Assembly (NCBI GenBank): GCA_002338715.1
Contig: DDIR01000098.1
Location: forward strand, 74,523 to 120,007
Length of the DNA: 45,485 nucleotides
Reading direction: 5' to 3'
Source of the DNA: Phycisphaerales bacterium UBA1845
GTDB lineage: Bacteria > Planctomycetota > Phycisphaerae > UBA1845
Made by a program: the position numbers and the translations under genes. Under the pieces are notes generated by a model. That model saw only the letters and a list, made by a program, of their open reading frames with translations. It was not told the origin of the DNA and did not search any database. Positions 16,167 to 24,264 of the stretch are shown here, piece after piece (positions within the stretch are counted from its first letter, which is position 1; each line of letters starts with the position of its first letter).

Positions 16167-16310
16167 GATCGTCCGCTATAATCAAATCGGAGATTAATAA
16201 AGGCCGAAAACCGGCGAATAAGTCATGATATGACTAGGATCACGATGAAAGTGCCACTGCTCTGTGAGCAGTGAAGAAAGCATAAGAATCAAAAGAAAGC
16301 CATTCGCGTC
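16167..16310 (+). promoter_or_regulatory. Hairpin-rich gap with a TATAAT box upstream of the SPFH-like gene
   Basis: The 144-base gap holds TATAAT at 16177-16182, with no convincing -35 box 17 bases upstream. A perfect 6-bp hairpin lies at 16221-16235 (AGTCAT/ATGACT) and a perfect 8-bp hairpin with a 3-base loop at 16255-16273 (CACTGCTC/GAGCAGTG). A short GCCG/CGGC stem lies at 16203-16215. These may separate expression of the SPFH-like gene from the ATPase gene, as a processing or attenuation site or an internal promoter. Confidence 0.4.
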
Positions 16311-18119
16311 ATGAGCAGCACCATCGACATTCAAAAGTGGTTGTCGAACCCGAATTCGGTCGCGGTGTCCGTCCCGGCTGAGGCGATCTTCGGCGTGTTC
16401 AAACGCACTTTCGATCTGCCCGCAGGTTTCGCCGCAAAGTCCGTCACCCGCGACGGCGTCCATCGCGTGCATCGTCCGGGGCAGGTGATCGAAGCCGGTG
16501 AACTTTCCGAATTGTTGATCTTCCGCAGCCAGCCGATCGATCTTTCGTTTGAAATGTCCAAGGTGCCCGCGAGCGACCATTATCTCTGCGACGTTCGCGT
16601 GCAGGTGCAGGTGGCGGTGGTGCCCGAGCGGGCCGACCTCGATTCATTTCGCGATCGCGTCATCGCCAGCCGGACCGATGCAAACATCGATACGGTGCAG
16701 GCGTGTTTGCGACCAGCCGTCGAGAAGGGCGTGCAGGCGTTCGTCGCAGCGAATGAATCCGGTGCGCTGGTTGGCGGGCAATGTGCTGCCGGTGCGAAAC
16801 AAGCGGTGTTGGATGGGGCGGCAGAGGTTTGCTTCAGCAGTGGATTGTCGATCGAGACGGTACGTGAGATTCGATTCACGTCGGAGGGCCATGCCCGCGC
16901 AAGAGCCGCTGAAGAACAAGCCGCACGACGTTTGCACGAACACGCGGCGCAGGGCGAGTTGCGCGAGGCGATCAGCGCCGCACAAAATCAAAAGCTCGAC
17001 CATCTGCAATCGATGTTGACGCGCCTGCAGACGTTGGCCGACGAGTCGCCGCATGCCGCGATGTCGGATTTGATGAAGGCGTTTTCCGAATCGCAGCGTG
17101 GGCAGTTGTATCAGGCGCTGTTCGAATCGCGGGCAGTGCAACCGGTGACGGCCTGGGTTGTCGCCCTCACAGGCGATGAAGTGCTCTTGATCGATCCGAA
17201 GCAACTCGGCGATGCGCCGCGACGAATCGCCGTCAGTGGGGCGGCTGGCAAACTTCGATCGGTGCAGGTTGCCCACGCCAACGATGCGGATCTGCACAAG
17301 ACGCTCTGGATCGGGGCGGCATCGGGTGTGTATGAACTCAATACCGAGAGCGGTACGGTTGAGAATGCGTTTGTATACGAGCCCGAGCAGATGCCGCGCG
17401 GCGGCGTCAACGCGGTGGCGGTCAGCGATCGCTGGGTCGTGGGTACGCATTCGGAACTCGGCGTCCTGGCTTGGTCGCGAAACGCGGAAGCGTCAGGCGA
17501 AAACGCACAAGCGCTGCGATTGTTCGAAAATGAAACCGATCGCGCCAAGACCGTGCGATGTGCGCGGTTTGCTTCCGGGCGATTCTGGTGTGCGATCGAC
17601 GATACCATCCACTCCGTGCTCGAAGGCGATCTTCAAGCCGGGCACGCGACGCTCTCTGCCGCAGGCGATACGGTCACCGCGCTGTCGATCGAAGGCGATG
17701 ACATTTTCGCAGGCACCGTCGATGGCGATGTGCTGCATTGGGCTGGACTTGGTTCCGAATCGCCGCGCCGCATTCATGCCGGCAGTCGCCGAGCCGTCGA
17801 GTCGATCGCGTCGATTATCGATGGCGACGTCGCCAGGTTGTTCTATACCGATACGTCGCTTGCAGTGTATTCGCAGGTGTTGGACGATTCATTCGTTTGT
17901 CGATACGAAGCCGGCGGTCAGACCATCCGCCGCGCCGAGTGTGCAGCCGACCTGATCGTCGCGATCAACGACGCCCGCGATCGCATCGTCATCTGGAACG
18001 GTAACGAACCGAAACATCCCGCGCAGACCGTATCCATCGCCCAACTCACCGGCCACAGCACGCAGGATGTGTGCCTGATTCCACTTCCCAAATCGCCGGG
18101 CAATGCCCCAATCGCCTGA
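16311..18119 (+). CDS. SPFH/band-7-like domain fused to a beta-propeller-like region
   Basis: The product is 602 residues. The N-terminal third (about 15-215) reads like an SPFH/prohibitin-type domain without the usual membrane anchor: RPGQVIEAGELSELLIFRSQ, then beta strands DHYLCDVRVQVQVAVVPER. An alpha-helical part follows (DSFRDRVIASRTD, then VQACLRPAVEKGVQAFVA) and a final strand SIETVREIRFTSEGHARARA. A helical connector (about 195-260) leads to about 330 residues of short repeated strands with WD/YVTN-like spacing (LWIGAASGVYELNTESGTV, RWVVGTHSELGVLAWSRNA, DDIFAGTVDGDVLHWAGLG). This is likely a six- or seven-bladed propeller. In the B. subtilis ydjFGHI operon a PspA-family protein is also encoded with an SPFH protein (YdjI), which supports a membrane-scaffold role here. 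Both domain calls are by eye. Confidence 0.6.
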   Translation: MSSTIDIQKWLSNPNSVAVSVPAEAIFGVFKRTFDLPAGFAAKSVTRDGVHRVHRPGQVIEAGELSELLIFRSQPIDLSFEMSKVPASDHYLCDVRVQVQVAVVPERADLDSFRDRVIASRTDANIDTVQACLRPAVEKGVQAFVAANESGALVGGQCAAGAKQAVLDGAAEVCFSSGLSIETVREIRFTSEGHARARAAEEQAARRLHEHAAQGELREAISAAQNQKLDHLQSMLTRLQTLADESPHAAMSDLMKAFSESQRGQLYQALFESRAVQPVTAWVVALTGDEVLLIDPKQLGDAPRRIAVSGAAGKLRSVQVAHANDADLHKTLWIGAASGVYELNTESGTVENAFVYEPEQMPRGGVNAVAVSDRWVVGTHSELGVLAWSRNAEASGENAQALRLFENETDRAKTVRCARFASGRFWCAIDDTIHSVLEGDLQAGHATLSAAGDTVTALSIEGDDIFAGTVDGDVLHWAGLGSESPRRIHAGSRRAVESIASIIDGDVARLFYTDTSLAVYSQVLDDSFVCRYEAGGQTIRRAECAADLIVAINDARDRIVIWNGNEPKHPAQTVSIAQLTGHSTQDVCLIPLPKSPGNAPIA

Positions 18120-18128
18120 TTGAGATTT

Positions 18129-18286
18129 TAGAGCGATCTCAATCCAAGCGTAGCGTTCTGCTCGTCCAATCTTCGCAGCACGGGCGCCGGTATGCACCTG
18201 GAGTGAATTCGATTTGCCCCTGGATTCCCGCCTGCGCGGGAATGACGACGGTGTCGCGCCGCTACGTTTGGACTCAAGGGGCTCTA
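18129..18286 (+). repeat. MITE-like element, copy A
   Basis: A 154-base unit (18131-18284) begins with GAGC and ends with GCTC, flanked on both sides by TA. Its ends are imperfect inverted repeats (about 14 of 21 positions). It contains a strong internal hairpin ATTCCCGCCTGCGCGGGAAT. A second copy of identical length lies in opposite orientation at 30531-30684. It sits just after the SPFH-like gene stop, overlapping a small ATTGAGAT/ATCTCAAT hairpin at 18119-18143 that may help end the transcript. TA flanks fit a Tc1/mariner (IS630)-type origin; that is inference. Confidence 0.75.
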
Positions 18287-18340
18287 GCGACGCGAATAGC
18301 AAAGCAGGCCATGGCTGACGAGCGATGGCAGATTGCGTTG

Positions 18341-19765
18341 CTACTTCGTGAGCGACACATCGATTTCCACGACGGCGCTCGGACGACATTTGCCTGTACC
18401 GTTATTGCACGTGCCAGAGCAACAGTCTGCGTCGGTGCTGCAAGGCGTGAAGTTCAGTGCGCAAGGCGCTTCATCCCATCGCCACGTGCCGACGACCGGT
18501 TGATACGGGCCTGCGCCGAATCCTGGCGGCGGGTCGAGGTAGTAGCGGTTGCTGTAGTTGACGGTGGCTTTCGTTCCGCCGGAAAGGTTCATCTCTGCGT
18601 CAGAGAGCAACGCACCGCTGATGTATGGCGAATTGCCGATCAATGCGGTCCCGTCGGATGCGTAGACAATCCCTTGGATGCCCGATCGGTACTCGTCATC
18701 AAGACTGGCGTCTTCGTCGCCGTTGTAGGGTGAGCCAATCGGATTCAGGTTGACGCCCAGTGTCGTCTCTTTCATCGCGACGCCGCCTTCAAAGTCCAGA
18801 TCGATTTGTCCCTGCACCATCAAGGCTGGGTAATTGGGAACGGCTGGCTTCCAGGTGACTTGCCCAACGACCGCGGAGTGGGCTGAAAGCAGGCTGTCGG
18901 CTGCATTGAGCAACACCAACGTGCCATCGATGCGAGAGTTGACAATGTTGATGGCGCCGCCGTCGCAATCGATGACATAGATGCCTTCGGAATTTAACTC
19001 GCCGGTGTAGGGGTTTGACGTCGGAGTGAGGACGGCATCGCTGATCGAAGGACGTCCATCGAAGCTGGACAATGAGTCGAGCGGTATCGCAGTACCGTTG
19101 TTGACATAGTAGTCAAATACGCTCGAAGAGTCGGGCATCGTGCGCTTTTCAGCGGCTTTGTTTTGCGTCCCGTTGAGGATGACGCCAAGAAATGTCGTGG
19201 CATACTCCACGTCGCCATTGATCGTCAACAGCAAACCGGTCATGCCAGCCGCCGTGCCGATCATCTGATTGGTAGACAGGGTTGCCGTCAGACCAACCAA
19301 GCCATCGACACTGTAAGCCGCCAACTCCAGACACGACATCGGAACCGTCGAATTCGGCGTAAGCAACACGCTGCGGACCCGCACCGCATCGCCGACCATT
19401 GCGATTCCATAAGCACGGATAGGATCGTACAGCCCGGTCGAAAAGTCATCGTCATCCTCATCGATGAAGACCAGGTTGACTTCGTACCCATCCAGTTTAA
19501 AGCTGACGGGCTCTCCGCTTGTTAGATCGGTTCGCCAGTCCGGGGACTCTGCCAGGATCAAAGGTGCCAATTCCGCGGTCGCGATTGCCAGTTCGCCTGC
19601 CCGCGCCCAGTCGTTGGTGCCCGTCACGATGCGCGTGTTGATTCGGGCGGTCACGATTGCTGCGTACCCGATCACGGTAATCAGCATCGTCGCGCCGAGG
19701 ACAAGCATGTAACCGGCTGCAGGCCTTTTGATAATTTTGGATCGTTTGTGCACTGTCGTTCTCAA
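18341..19765 (-). CDS. PilX-like minor pilin/secreted protein
   Basis: The product is 474 residues. After a basic N-terminus (MRTTVHKRSKIIKRP) comes one hydrophobic helix, AGYMLVLGATMLITVIGYAA, as in PilX-type proteins. No clean GFxxxE prepilin site is present. The rest is a large extracytoplasmic domain without a recognised family. Near the C-terminus is CSTDADCCSGTCNNGTGKC, a compact disulfide-knot motif also seen in other secreted planctomycete and myxobacterial proteins. It overlaps the preceding pilin-like gene by 4 bases and is the last gene of the four-gene pseudopilin operon. Start ATG 19765. Confidence 0.7.
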   Translation of the reverse strand: MRTTVHKRSKIIKRPAAGYMLVLGATMLITVIGYAAIVTARINTRIVTGTNDWARAGELAIATAELAPLILAESPDWRTDLTSGEPVSFKLDGYEVNLVFIDEDDDDFSTGLYDPIRAYGIAMVGDAVRVRSVLLTPNSTVPMSCLELAAYSVDGLVGLTATLSTNQMIGTAAGMTGLLLTINGDVEYATTFLGVILNGTQNKAAEKRTMPDSSSVFDYYVNNGTAIPLDSLSSFDGRPSISDAVLTPTSNPYTGELNSEGIYVIDCDGGAINIVNSRIDGTLVLLNAADSLLSAHSAVVGQVTWKPAVPNYPALMVQGQIDLDFEGGVAMKETTLGVNLNPIGSPYNGDEDASLDDEYRSGIQGIVYASDGTALIGNSPYISGALLSDAEMNLSGGTKATVNYSNRYYLDPPPGFGAGPYQPVVGTWRWDEAPCALNFTPCSTDADCCSGTCNNGTGKCRPSAVVEIDVSLTK

Positions 19766-20958
19766 TTCGCGACCACCGGTTCATTGGCGAGCGACGCCCC
19801 CAGCGAGAGCGCGGCGTTGGATTCACCAATCTGCAAGTCCACTCCGACCCAACTGCAATAGGTACGGGTGGCTGATACTTCCTGCTCGTATGTACCGGCA
19901 TTGGTCCGCACGCTGACAACGGAGGTTTGGGCGCCGCGTGGATCGGTGACGGTCACGGTGATGCGTTTCGCTCCGCCGTCATTATTGATCGCGGCCCCGC
20001 CCGGTGACAGCGGATCCACGTATTCGACCAAGACGCTGCGCGTCCATCCGTCGTAGCCGGTAAGTTGCGTCCCGTTTTTTTGCTGTGGAGGAGAAGCCGT
20101 CCACCCGTCGTAGTCGTCCACGTCGTCAAAGTCTGCGCGCGTGCTGGTTCCTTCGCTGATCTCCGGTCCGAAGTGCCCTGATTCTGTCGAATAGACTGTC
20201 ACCGTTCCATATACATAAAACATCATCTGGTTATTCAATATTGTCCAGTGTCCGCCCCCGTTTGAAGTTTTAACGAGTCCGCGGCCGCCGTTGTTGTCGT
20301 ACTCAACTTCGCAAACGTCGGCGTCATCAACCTGGACCGCAATAACAAGGGCGAGCCCCGCGCCGGGCGTCAGGTCCGACACGCCGCCGGTCCGCATCGT
20401 GATCCAGTCAAAGTCGGTTGGCATTTTGGTTTCCGGCAGGGAGTATTGTCCGAGGATGGCGTCCGTCGGCATGTTTGAATCGTCAAGCGTTCGTAGTTGG
20501 ACGCTGGCAATACCATTCTGATCGCCTTTGTATCGTGCTTTGAACTTCACTTGCGTGACCGACCAGGACGCGGCGTCATCCGGCAGCGTCGGTCGAAAGA
20601 CCTGACCGATATAGTTTTTGTCTTTGACGTCGTAGTCCTTGTTGTCCGGTTTCGAAGGATCGTGACTGGTCAGTTCAATCTCCGGTCCTTCAACGAGGAT
20701 CGGGTCCGTTTCAGGGTTTTCATAGTACGCTTGAAGCACTTCGCTCATCAGGCTGTGGGCGAGGGCGGGCCCCTTGCCCAACTCCGCATTAACTTTGCGG
20801 GCGCGGGCTGACATCCCCACCATATTCAGCGCGGTGACCATCATCCCGCCAACCACGACAACGGCCAGCGCGGCTTCTGCCATCGAAAAACTGCGCCGCT
20901 TGATTGCGCGACTGGGCCCTGGGCCGGTCGTCGAGTTTTCATACTTCATTCGTCTCAT
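19762..20958 (-). CDS. PilV-like pseudopilin
   Basis: The product is 398 residues. The N-terminus has the pilin layout of a basic leader and a hydrophobic helix: KRRSFSMAEAALAVVVVGG. The residue before the mature Phe/Ser end is not Gly, and the expected Thr-Leu-Val/Ile-Glu sequence is replaced by SMAEA, although the Glu at +5 is kept. The following domain has no recognised family; it contains WSVTQVKFKARYKGDQNGIA, AILGQYSLPETKMPTDFDW and a near-terminal RKITVTVTDP-like strand (GAKRITVTVTDPRG). ATG 20958 is taken; ATG 20949 is also possible. It is separated by 9 bases from the PilW-like gene. Confidence 0.65.
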   Translation of the reverse strand: MRRMKYENSTTGPGPSRAIKRRSFSMAEAALAVVVVGGMMVTALNMVGMSARARKVNAELGKGPALAHSLMSEVLQAYYENPETDPILVEGPEIELTSHDPSKPDNKDYDVKDKNYIGQVFRPTLPDDAASWSVTQVKFKARYKGDQNGIASVQLRTLDDSNMPTDAILGQYSLPETKMPTDFDWITMRTGGVSDLTPGAGLALVIAVQVDDADVCEVEYDNNGGRGLVKTSNGGGHWTILNNQMMFYVYGTVTVYSTESGHFGPEISEGTSTRADFDDVDDYDGWTASPPQQKNGTQLTGYDGWTRSVLVEYVDPLSPGGAAINNDGGAKRITVTVTDPRGAQTSVVSVRTNAGTYEQEVSATRTYCSWVGVDLQIGESNAALSLGASLANEPVVAN

Positions 20959-20967
20959 GGTTCTTTT

Positions 20968-23280
20968 CTATGGGCTGCACGAGATCCTTACGTTGTCAAA
21001 CCAGGCTCTGTCGTTCGTGTCCATTGAAGATGGTGCGATGATCCGAATCCAGGTGGAGTCGGATGCAAATGCACTGATGTCGGTCGAGTAGGGAAGGTAC
21101 ACGACGTCAGTGCCTGGGAGGAGATAAGAAAATCGCGTTATCTCTGTCCACGGGCCGCCGCTTCCTGTTGACGAGATTTCAAGGGCAATGTAGTCGGACA
21201 ATTCAAAGCTTTCACGACGGTAGTTCAGGCTGATCGAGGCGCTGCCGCTAGCGCAAAGCTCAACGGCTCGCATGACACCGTGGTCGCCAGCAGCGATGAC
21301 CAGGCGATCCGAGAGAAGGTTGGCCGCAACCCTTACCCTGCCGCTTTTTACCCCGTCGGACTCGCCGATTTCGATCCATGGTGTAGACGTCCAGTCCAGC
21401 GTTCCACTGCTTCCACTGAACGAGCCTGACTCGAAATTGTCCGCGAAGATCCCGTCACAATCGCATGAATCTGCGCACGCGGCATCATCGGCGCAATCGC
21501 TGTCGTCGCAATCGGTGGATCCGTCGCAGTCGTTGTCTTCGTTGTCTTCGCAGTTCTCTTCGGTCAGTGGCGCTGTGCCACAGTCGGCAGAACAGTTGCA
21601 GGGGTTTTCGCCCGTATTGCACTTGCTGTCGCCGCAGTAAGGGTTGCAAGGTGTCGCGGCGCTGCATTCGGAATCGTCGCAGTCGGTGTCGCCGTCGCAA
21701 TCATTGTCCAGTCCGTCTGCGCAGTCGGTATCGCCCGTCTCGCTGGCAGCCGGAGCGCCGCAGTCCGCCTCGCAGTTGCATGAATTTTCGCCCGGGTCGC
21801 AGGTGCTGTTACCGCAGACTGCGGCGCAAACGGGATCTGCATCGCAGTCTGAGTCGGCGCAGTCGGTCTCGCCGTCGCAGTCATTGTCGATGCCGTCGTC
21901 GCAATTGAACGATACTTGTTCGTTGGCGACTCGAGTTCCACAGTCGTCCGAGCAGGTGCAAGGGTCTTCGCCGTCGTCGCAGTTGCCGTCCCCGCAATAA
22001 GGTGTGCCCTCATCCACGCCCGCTGCCCACTCAATCGCCCGCTTCATGATGTTCTGGCTGGCGTCGGTCAATTCAGTAACGTCAAATCCGGTGCCACCCC
22101 AGGGCAATTGGACGCGCCGCCCTGGCGCGGGTGAATCGCCAACCAACGCATCACCCGTGTCGACGGCAAACAAAGCGGCTTCGTCCGCGACATTCGCAAT
22201 GACCTGAACGCCAGCCGCCATCGCGCCGGAGTTGTAAGTCAGTGGCTGGTCGGAATTGGTGGCTGCGGTGGGGAGTTGTCTGAGCGTGGAGGTAATGTAA
22301 TGCGAATTGTCAATGATCGTGACCGTGGTGCCTGTACTGTTGCTCGACGATGCGGATGTGAAACCGAATTCGTCAGTCAACATCATTTCTTCGTTGACCA
22401 CACCGATCGCAACGTTGACGAATTTTGAGCCAACATCAGCGGGGTTAACGGTTTCGGAAATATACACAACGTCGGCGCTGGCGACGGCTGAATCGATCGT
22501 GGTTTGATTGGCGCGATCGTCGATGTAGGACACGGAATGGCCCCACGATTCCATCAATGCCTGCCTCGCGACATCGTCGGCCACAGGACTGCTGCCTTCG
22601 GATACAACCATCAGCACCTCAAGCGCATTGGGACAGGTTGCGTCGGCGCATCGGCTGCCATCACCGCGATAACGATTGTTCGGATTCTGCGTGCATTTCA
22701 ACTCGTTGGTGTCCACGCAGCTACCGTTTTCCATGCAGCATGCGCCGATGCAGTCGGTGCTTTCGCAGGCACTGTTGCGCGTCTTGGCCAACCCACCGTT
22801 CGAAGTACAGTCATCCGGTGACACGTCATCGCAGGTTCCGTCGATATAGCAGCACGCCCGTGCGGGAGGTTTGATCGTTCGCGTCAGGTAGCTCAAATCG
22901 AACTGGTAGACATCTTCGGCGATGACGACGGCCAGCGACTTGTTGTACTTGCGCGTCAGGTTCCCGCCCGGATTACCGTCCCACGCGTACCGGATGGTCT
23001 CGACGTCGCCGTCATCGTCGCGGTCGGGAACGGTGAATGTGATCGACTTGTCCGTGCGTTCGGTGATCGTCAGGGCGTCGTTGAGGTCCGCGATGATCAC
23101 GTCGCCGATGTTGCGGGCTTCGGGGATTTGCGAACCGGGGGCAGTGCCATCATCGACCGCTCGACTCGCGATGGCCATCGTCGCGCCAATCCCGACAGCC
23201 AGAATGGACAGCACCGTCATGGCGGCCATCATCTCGACCAGGCTGAAGGCTCTGCGTATTGTTGGCGCGCCGCGACTCAT
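20968..23280 (-). CDS. PilW-like pseudopilin with Cys-rich MopE-like repeats
   Basis: The product is 770 residues. The prepilin N-terminus is RRAFSLVEMMAAMTVLSILA (Ala in place of Gly before FSLVE). The central part is a Rossmann-like stretch (LEVLMVVSEGSSPVADDVAR, SADVVYISETVNPADVG) that looks like a glutamine-amidotransferase-like fold, not proven. Then follow three tandem Cys-rich modules: CGDGNCDDGEDPCTCSDDCG, CGNSTCDPGENSCNCEADCG and CGDSKCNTGENPCNCSADCG. They alternate with Asp-rich DNDCDGxTDCxDSDC segments like the metal-binding repeats of MopE. A C-terminal lectin/discoidin-like beta domain of about 160 residues ends it. This is unusually large for a pseudopilin and suggests an exposed, calcium- or metal-binding tip protein. 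It overlaps the upstream gene by 4 bases. Confidence 0.75.
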   Translation of the reverse strand: MSRGAPTIRRAFSLVEMMAAMTVLSILAVGIGATMAIASRAVDDGTAPGSQIPEARNIGDVIIADLNDALTITERTDKSITFTVPDRDDDGDVETIRYAWDGNPGGNLTRKYNKSLAVVIAEDVYQFDLSYLTRTIKPPARACCYIDGTCDDVSPDDCTSNGGLAKTRNSACESTDCIGACCMENGSCVDTNELKCTQNPNNRYRGDGSRCADATCPNALEVLMVVSEGSSPVADDVARQALMESWGHSVSYIDDRANQTTIDSAVASADVVYISETVNPADVGSKFVNVAIGVVNEEMMLTDEFGFTSASSSNSTGTTVTIIDNSHYITSTLRQLPTAATNSDQPLTYNSGAMAAGVQVIANVADEAALFAVDTGDALVGDSPAPGRRVQLPWGGTGFDVTELTDASQNIMKRAIEWAAGVDEGTPYCGDGNCDDGEDPCTCSDDCGTRVANEQVSFNCDDGIDNDCDGETDCADSDCDADPVCAAVCGNSTCDPGENSCNCEADCGAPAASETGDTDCADGLDNDCDGDTDCDDSECSAATPCNPYCGDSKCNTGENPCNCSADCGTAPLTEENCEDNEDNDCDGSTDCDDSDCADDAACADSCDCDGIFADNFESGSFSGSSGTLDWTSTPWIEIGESDGVKSGRVRVAANLLSDRLVIAAGDHGVMRAVELCASGSASISLNYRRESFELSDYIALEISSTGSGGPWTEITRFSYLLPGTDVVYLPYSTDISAFASDSTWIRIIAPSSMDTNDRAWFDNVRISCSP

Positions 23281-23834
23281 TTGGAGAATGCCTCCACTTC
23301 GAAACCGTTGCTGGCCGCCGCCTCCTGCAACTCTCCGACCTGGAAACTCGCGACGCCTGACTCGCGGTTGAGTGTGATGGTGCGCGATTCTTCACCAATG
23401 CGGAGGACAATCGTCCCGCGCCGGCTGGGTCGCGCGTACATGTCGAACGACACTTCCCGGGCTCCCGCGAAGTCGACCTCCCACTGCGAAACGTTGTAGG
23501 GGGCGCCCTTCAGATCGACGGTGTACGATTCGTTCGGGTTGTTTGGATCGGGAAGGTTCTTGATTTCGTAGCCCGGTGTATTGCGGAAGTTGACGCTGAT
23601 GTCGCTGCTGGTCACGCGGGCATGCTGACGGGCGAGGGCCAGGTCCTGCACGATCCGGCGGGCGGCTGAGTCTGCCGTGCGACGGTTGACGGCGTGGGTA
23701 AACCGAGGAACAGCAATCGCAGCCGCCAGACTGATGATGGTCAAGACCATGACCATTTCGACTAGACTGAACGCGCGCGGGCGCTGATGCAACGTGCAAA
23801 GGTTCGGTCTTGAGTTGGATTTCCTCGCTCGCAT
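23277..23834 (-). CDS. FimT/GspH-like pseudopilin
   Basis: The product is about 185 residues. It has a typical class III leader, RPRAFSLVEMVMVLTIISLA (cleavage expected before Phe, Ala in place of Gly at -1, Glu at +5). Then come AAAIAVPRFTHAVNRRTADS and the FimT/GspH-like beta-rich body with AARRIVQDLALARQHARVTS. Known role: minor pseudopilin of type II secretion or type IV pili that primes the fibre. It is the first gene of a four-gene operon in the order FimT/GspH, PilW, PilV, PilX. Start MRARKSN at 23834 is chosen; the frame extends to 23882, but those residues add nothing recognisable. Confidence 0.82.
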   Translation of the reverse strand: MRARKSNSRPNLCTLHQRPRAFSLVEMVMVLTIISLAAAIAVPRFTHAVNRRTADSAARRIVQDLALARQHARVTSSDISVNFRNTPGYEIKNLPDPNNPNESYTVDLKGAPYNVSQWEVDFAGAREVSFDMYARPSRRGTIVLRIGEESRTITLNRESGVASFQVGELQEAAASNGFEVEAFSK

Positions 23835-24063
23835 CGTATCCGACCCAACCTGTCCCAATGAGTAACTGAAGTCCCACGTCAAAGCGCGGAACGGGCGCGG
23901 AAGCCCATAGGACTAGTATCGGAGACTTGGATTCAGTGATTCATGAAGGACGTCAAAAGACCGACGGCGACCGATATTGGATAAGCGATGGGTTGCCCTG
24001 CCCCATCTTTATCGGACTTGTTCTTGCGTTGCCGCAATTGATGTCTTCAACCTCGCCTACGAT

Positions 24064-24264
24064 TTATGAGGCACAACTTTCTCGCGCGAGTCTTGCGTTT
24101 TCAGCCAACGCTCTGCGAAGCCTGAAGAGCATGAACAGCGTCATGATTCCAAAGACAATCACCGCGAGACCGATTAGGCCCCCAGCGCAGCCAATCGCCG
24201 CCACGCCTCCGCCAGCTGCCGCATTGGGGAGTAAAACGAGGGCCGCGATCACACCGTCGCCCAG
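24064..24264 (-). pseudogene. Duplicated C-terminal fragment of the neighbouring zinc-ribbon membrane protein
   Basis: On the - strand this stretch encodes GDGVIAALVLL..., then VIVFGIMTLFMLFRLRRALA and ENARLARESCAS, and stops. The upstream gene ends with the nearly identical GQGVIAFSC..., LVFGIMTIFMLLRLRKALAE and QAKFARQSWATV. The two copies are adjacent and in different frames. The simplest reading is a tandem duplication of the 3' end that left an orphan fragment. It has no start of its own except by extension into the other gene (ATG 24378). Confidence 0.5.

Noticed and set aside
10689..18119. Reading the helical genes as a phage-shock (PspA) operon
   Set aside because: None of the three shows the PspA/Vipp1 sequence signature to my eye, no PspB/PspC-like protein is present, and the adjacent ATPase is MIT/Vps4-like and not PspF-like. 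The PspA relationship is therefore kept only at superfamily level.
21272..21908. Ser- and Arg-rich ORFs on the + strand
   Set aside because: They are the reverse complements of the Cys/Asp-rich repeat modules of the PilW-like gene; the low-complexity composition follows from GAC/TGC codons.
20968..23280. CRISPR-like or tandem DNA repeat in the PilW-like gene
   Set aside because: The periodicity comes from protein modules of unequal length with diverged DNA; there are no constant repeats with spacers.
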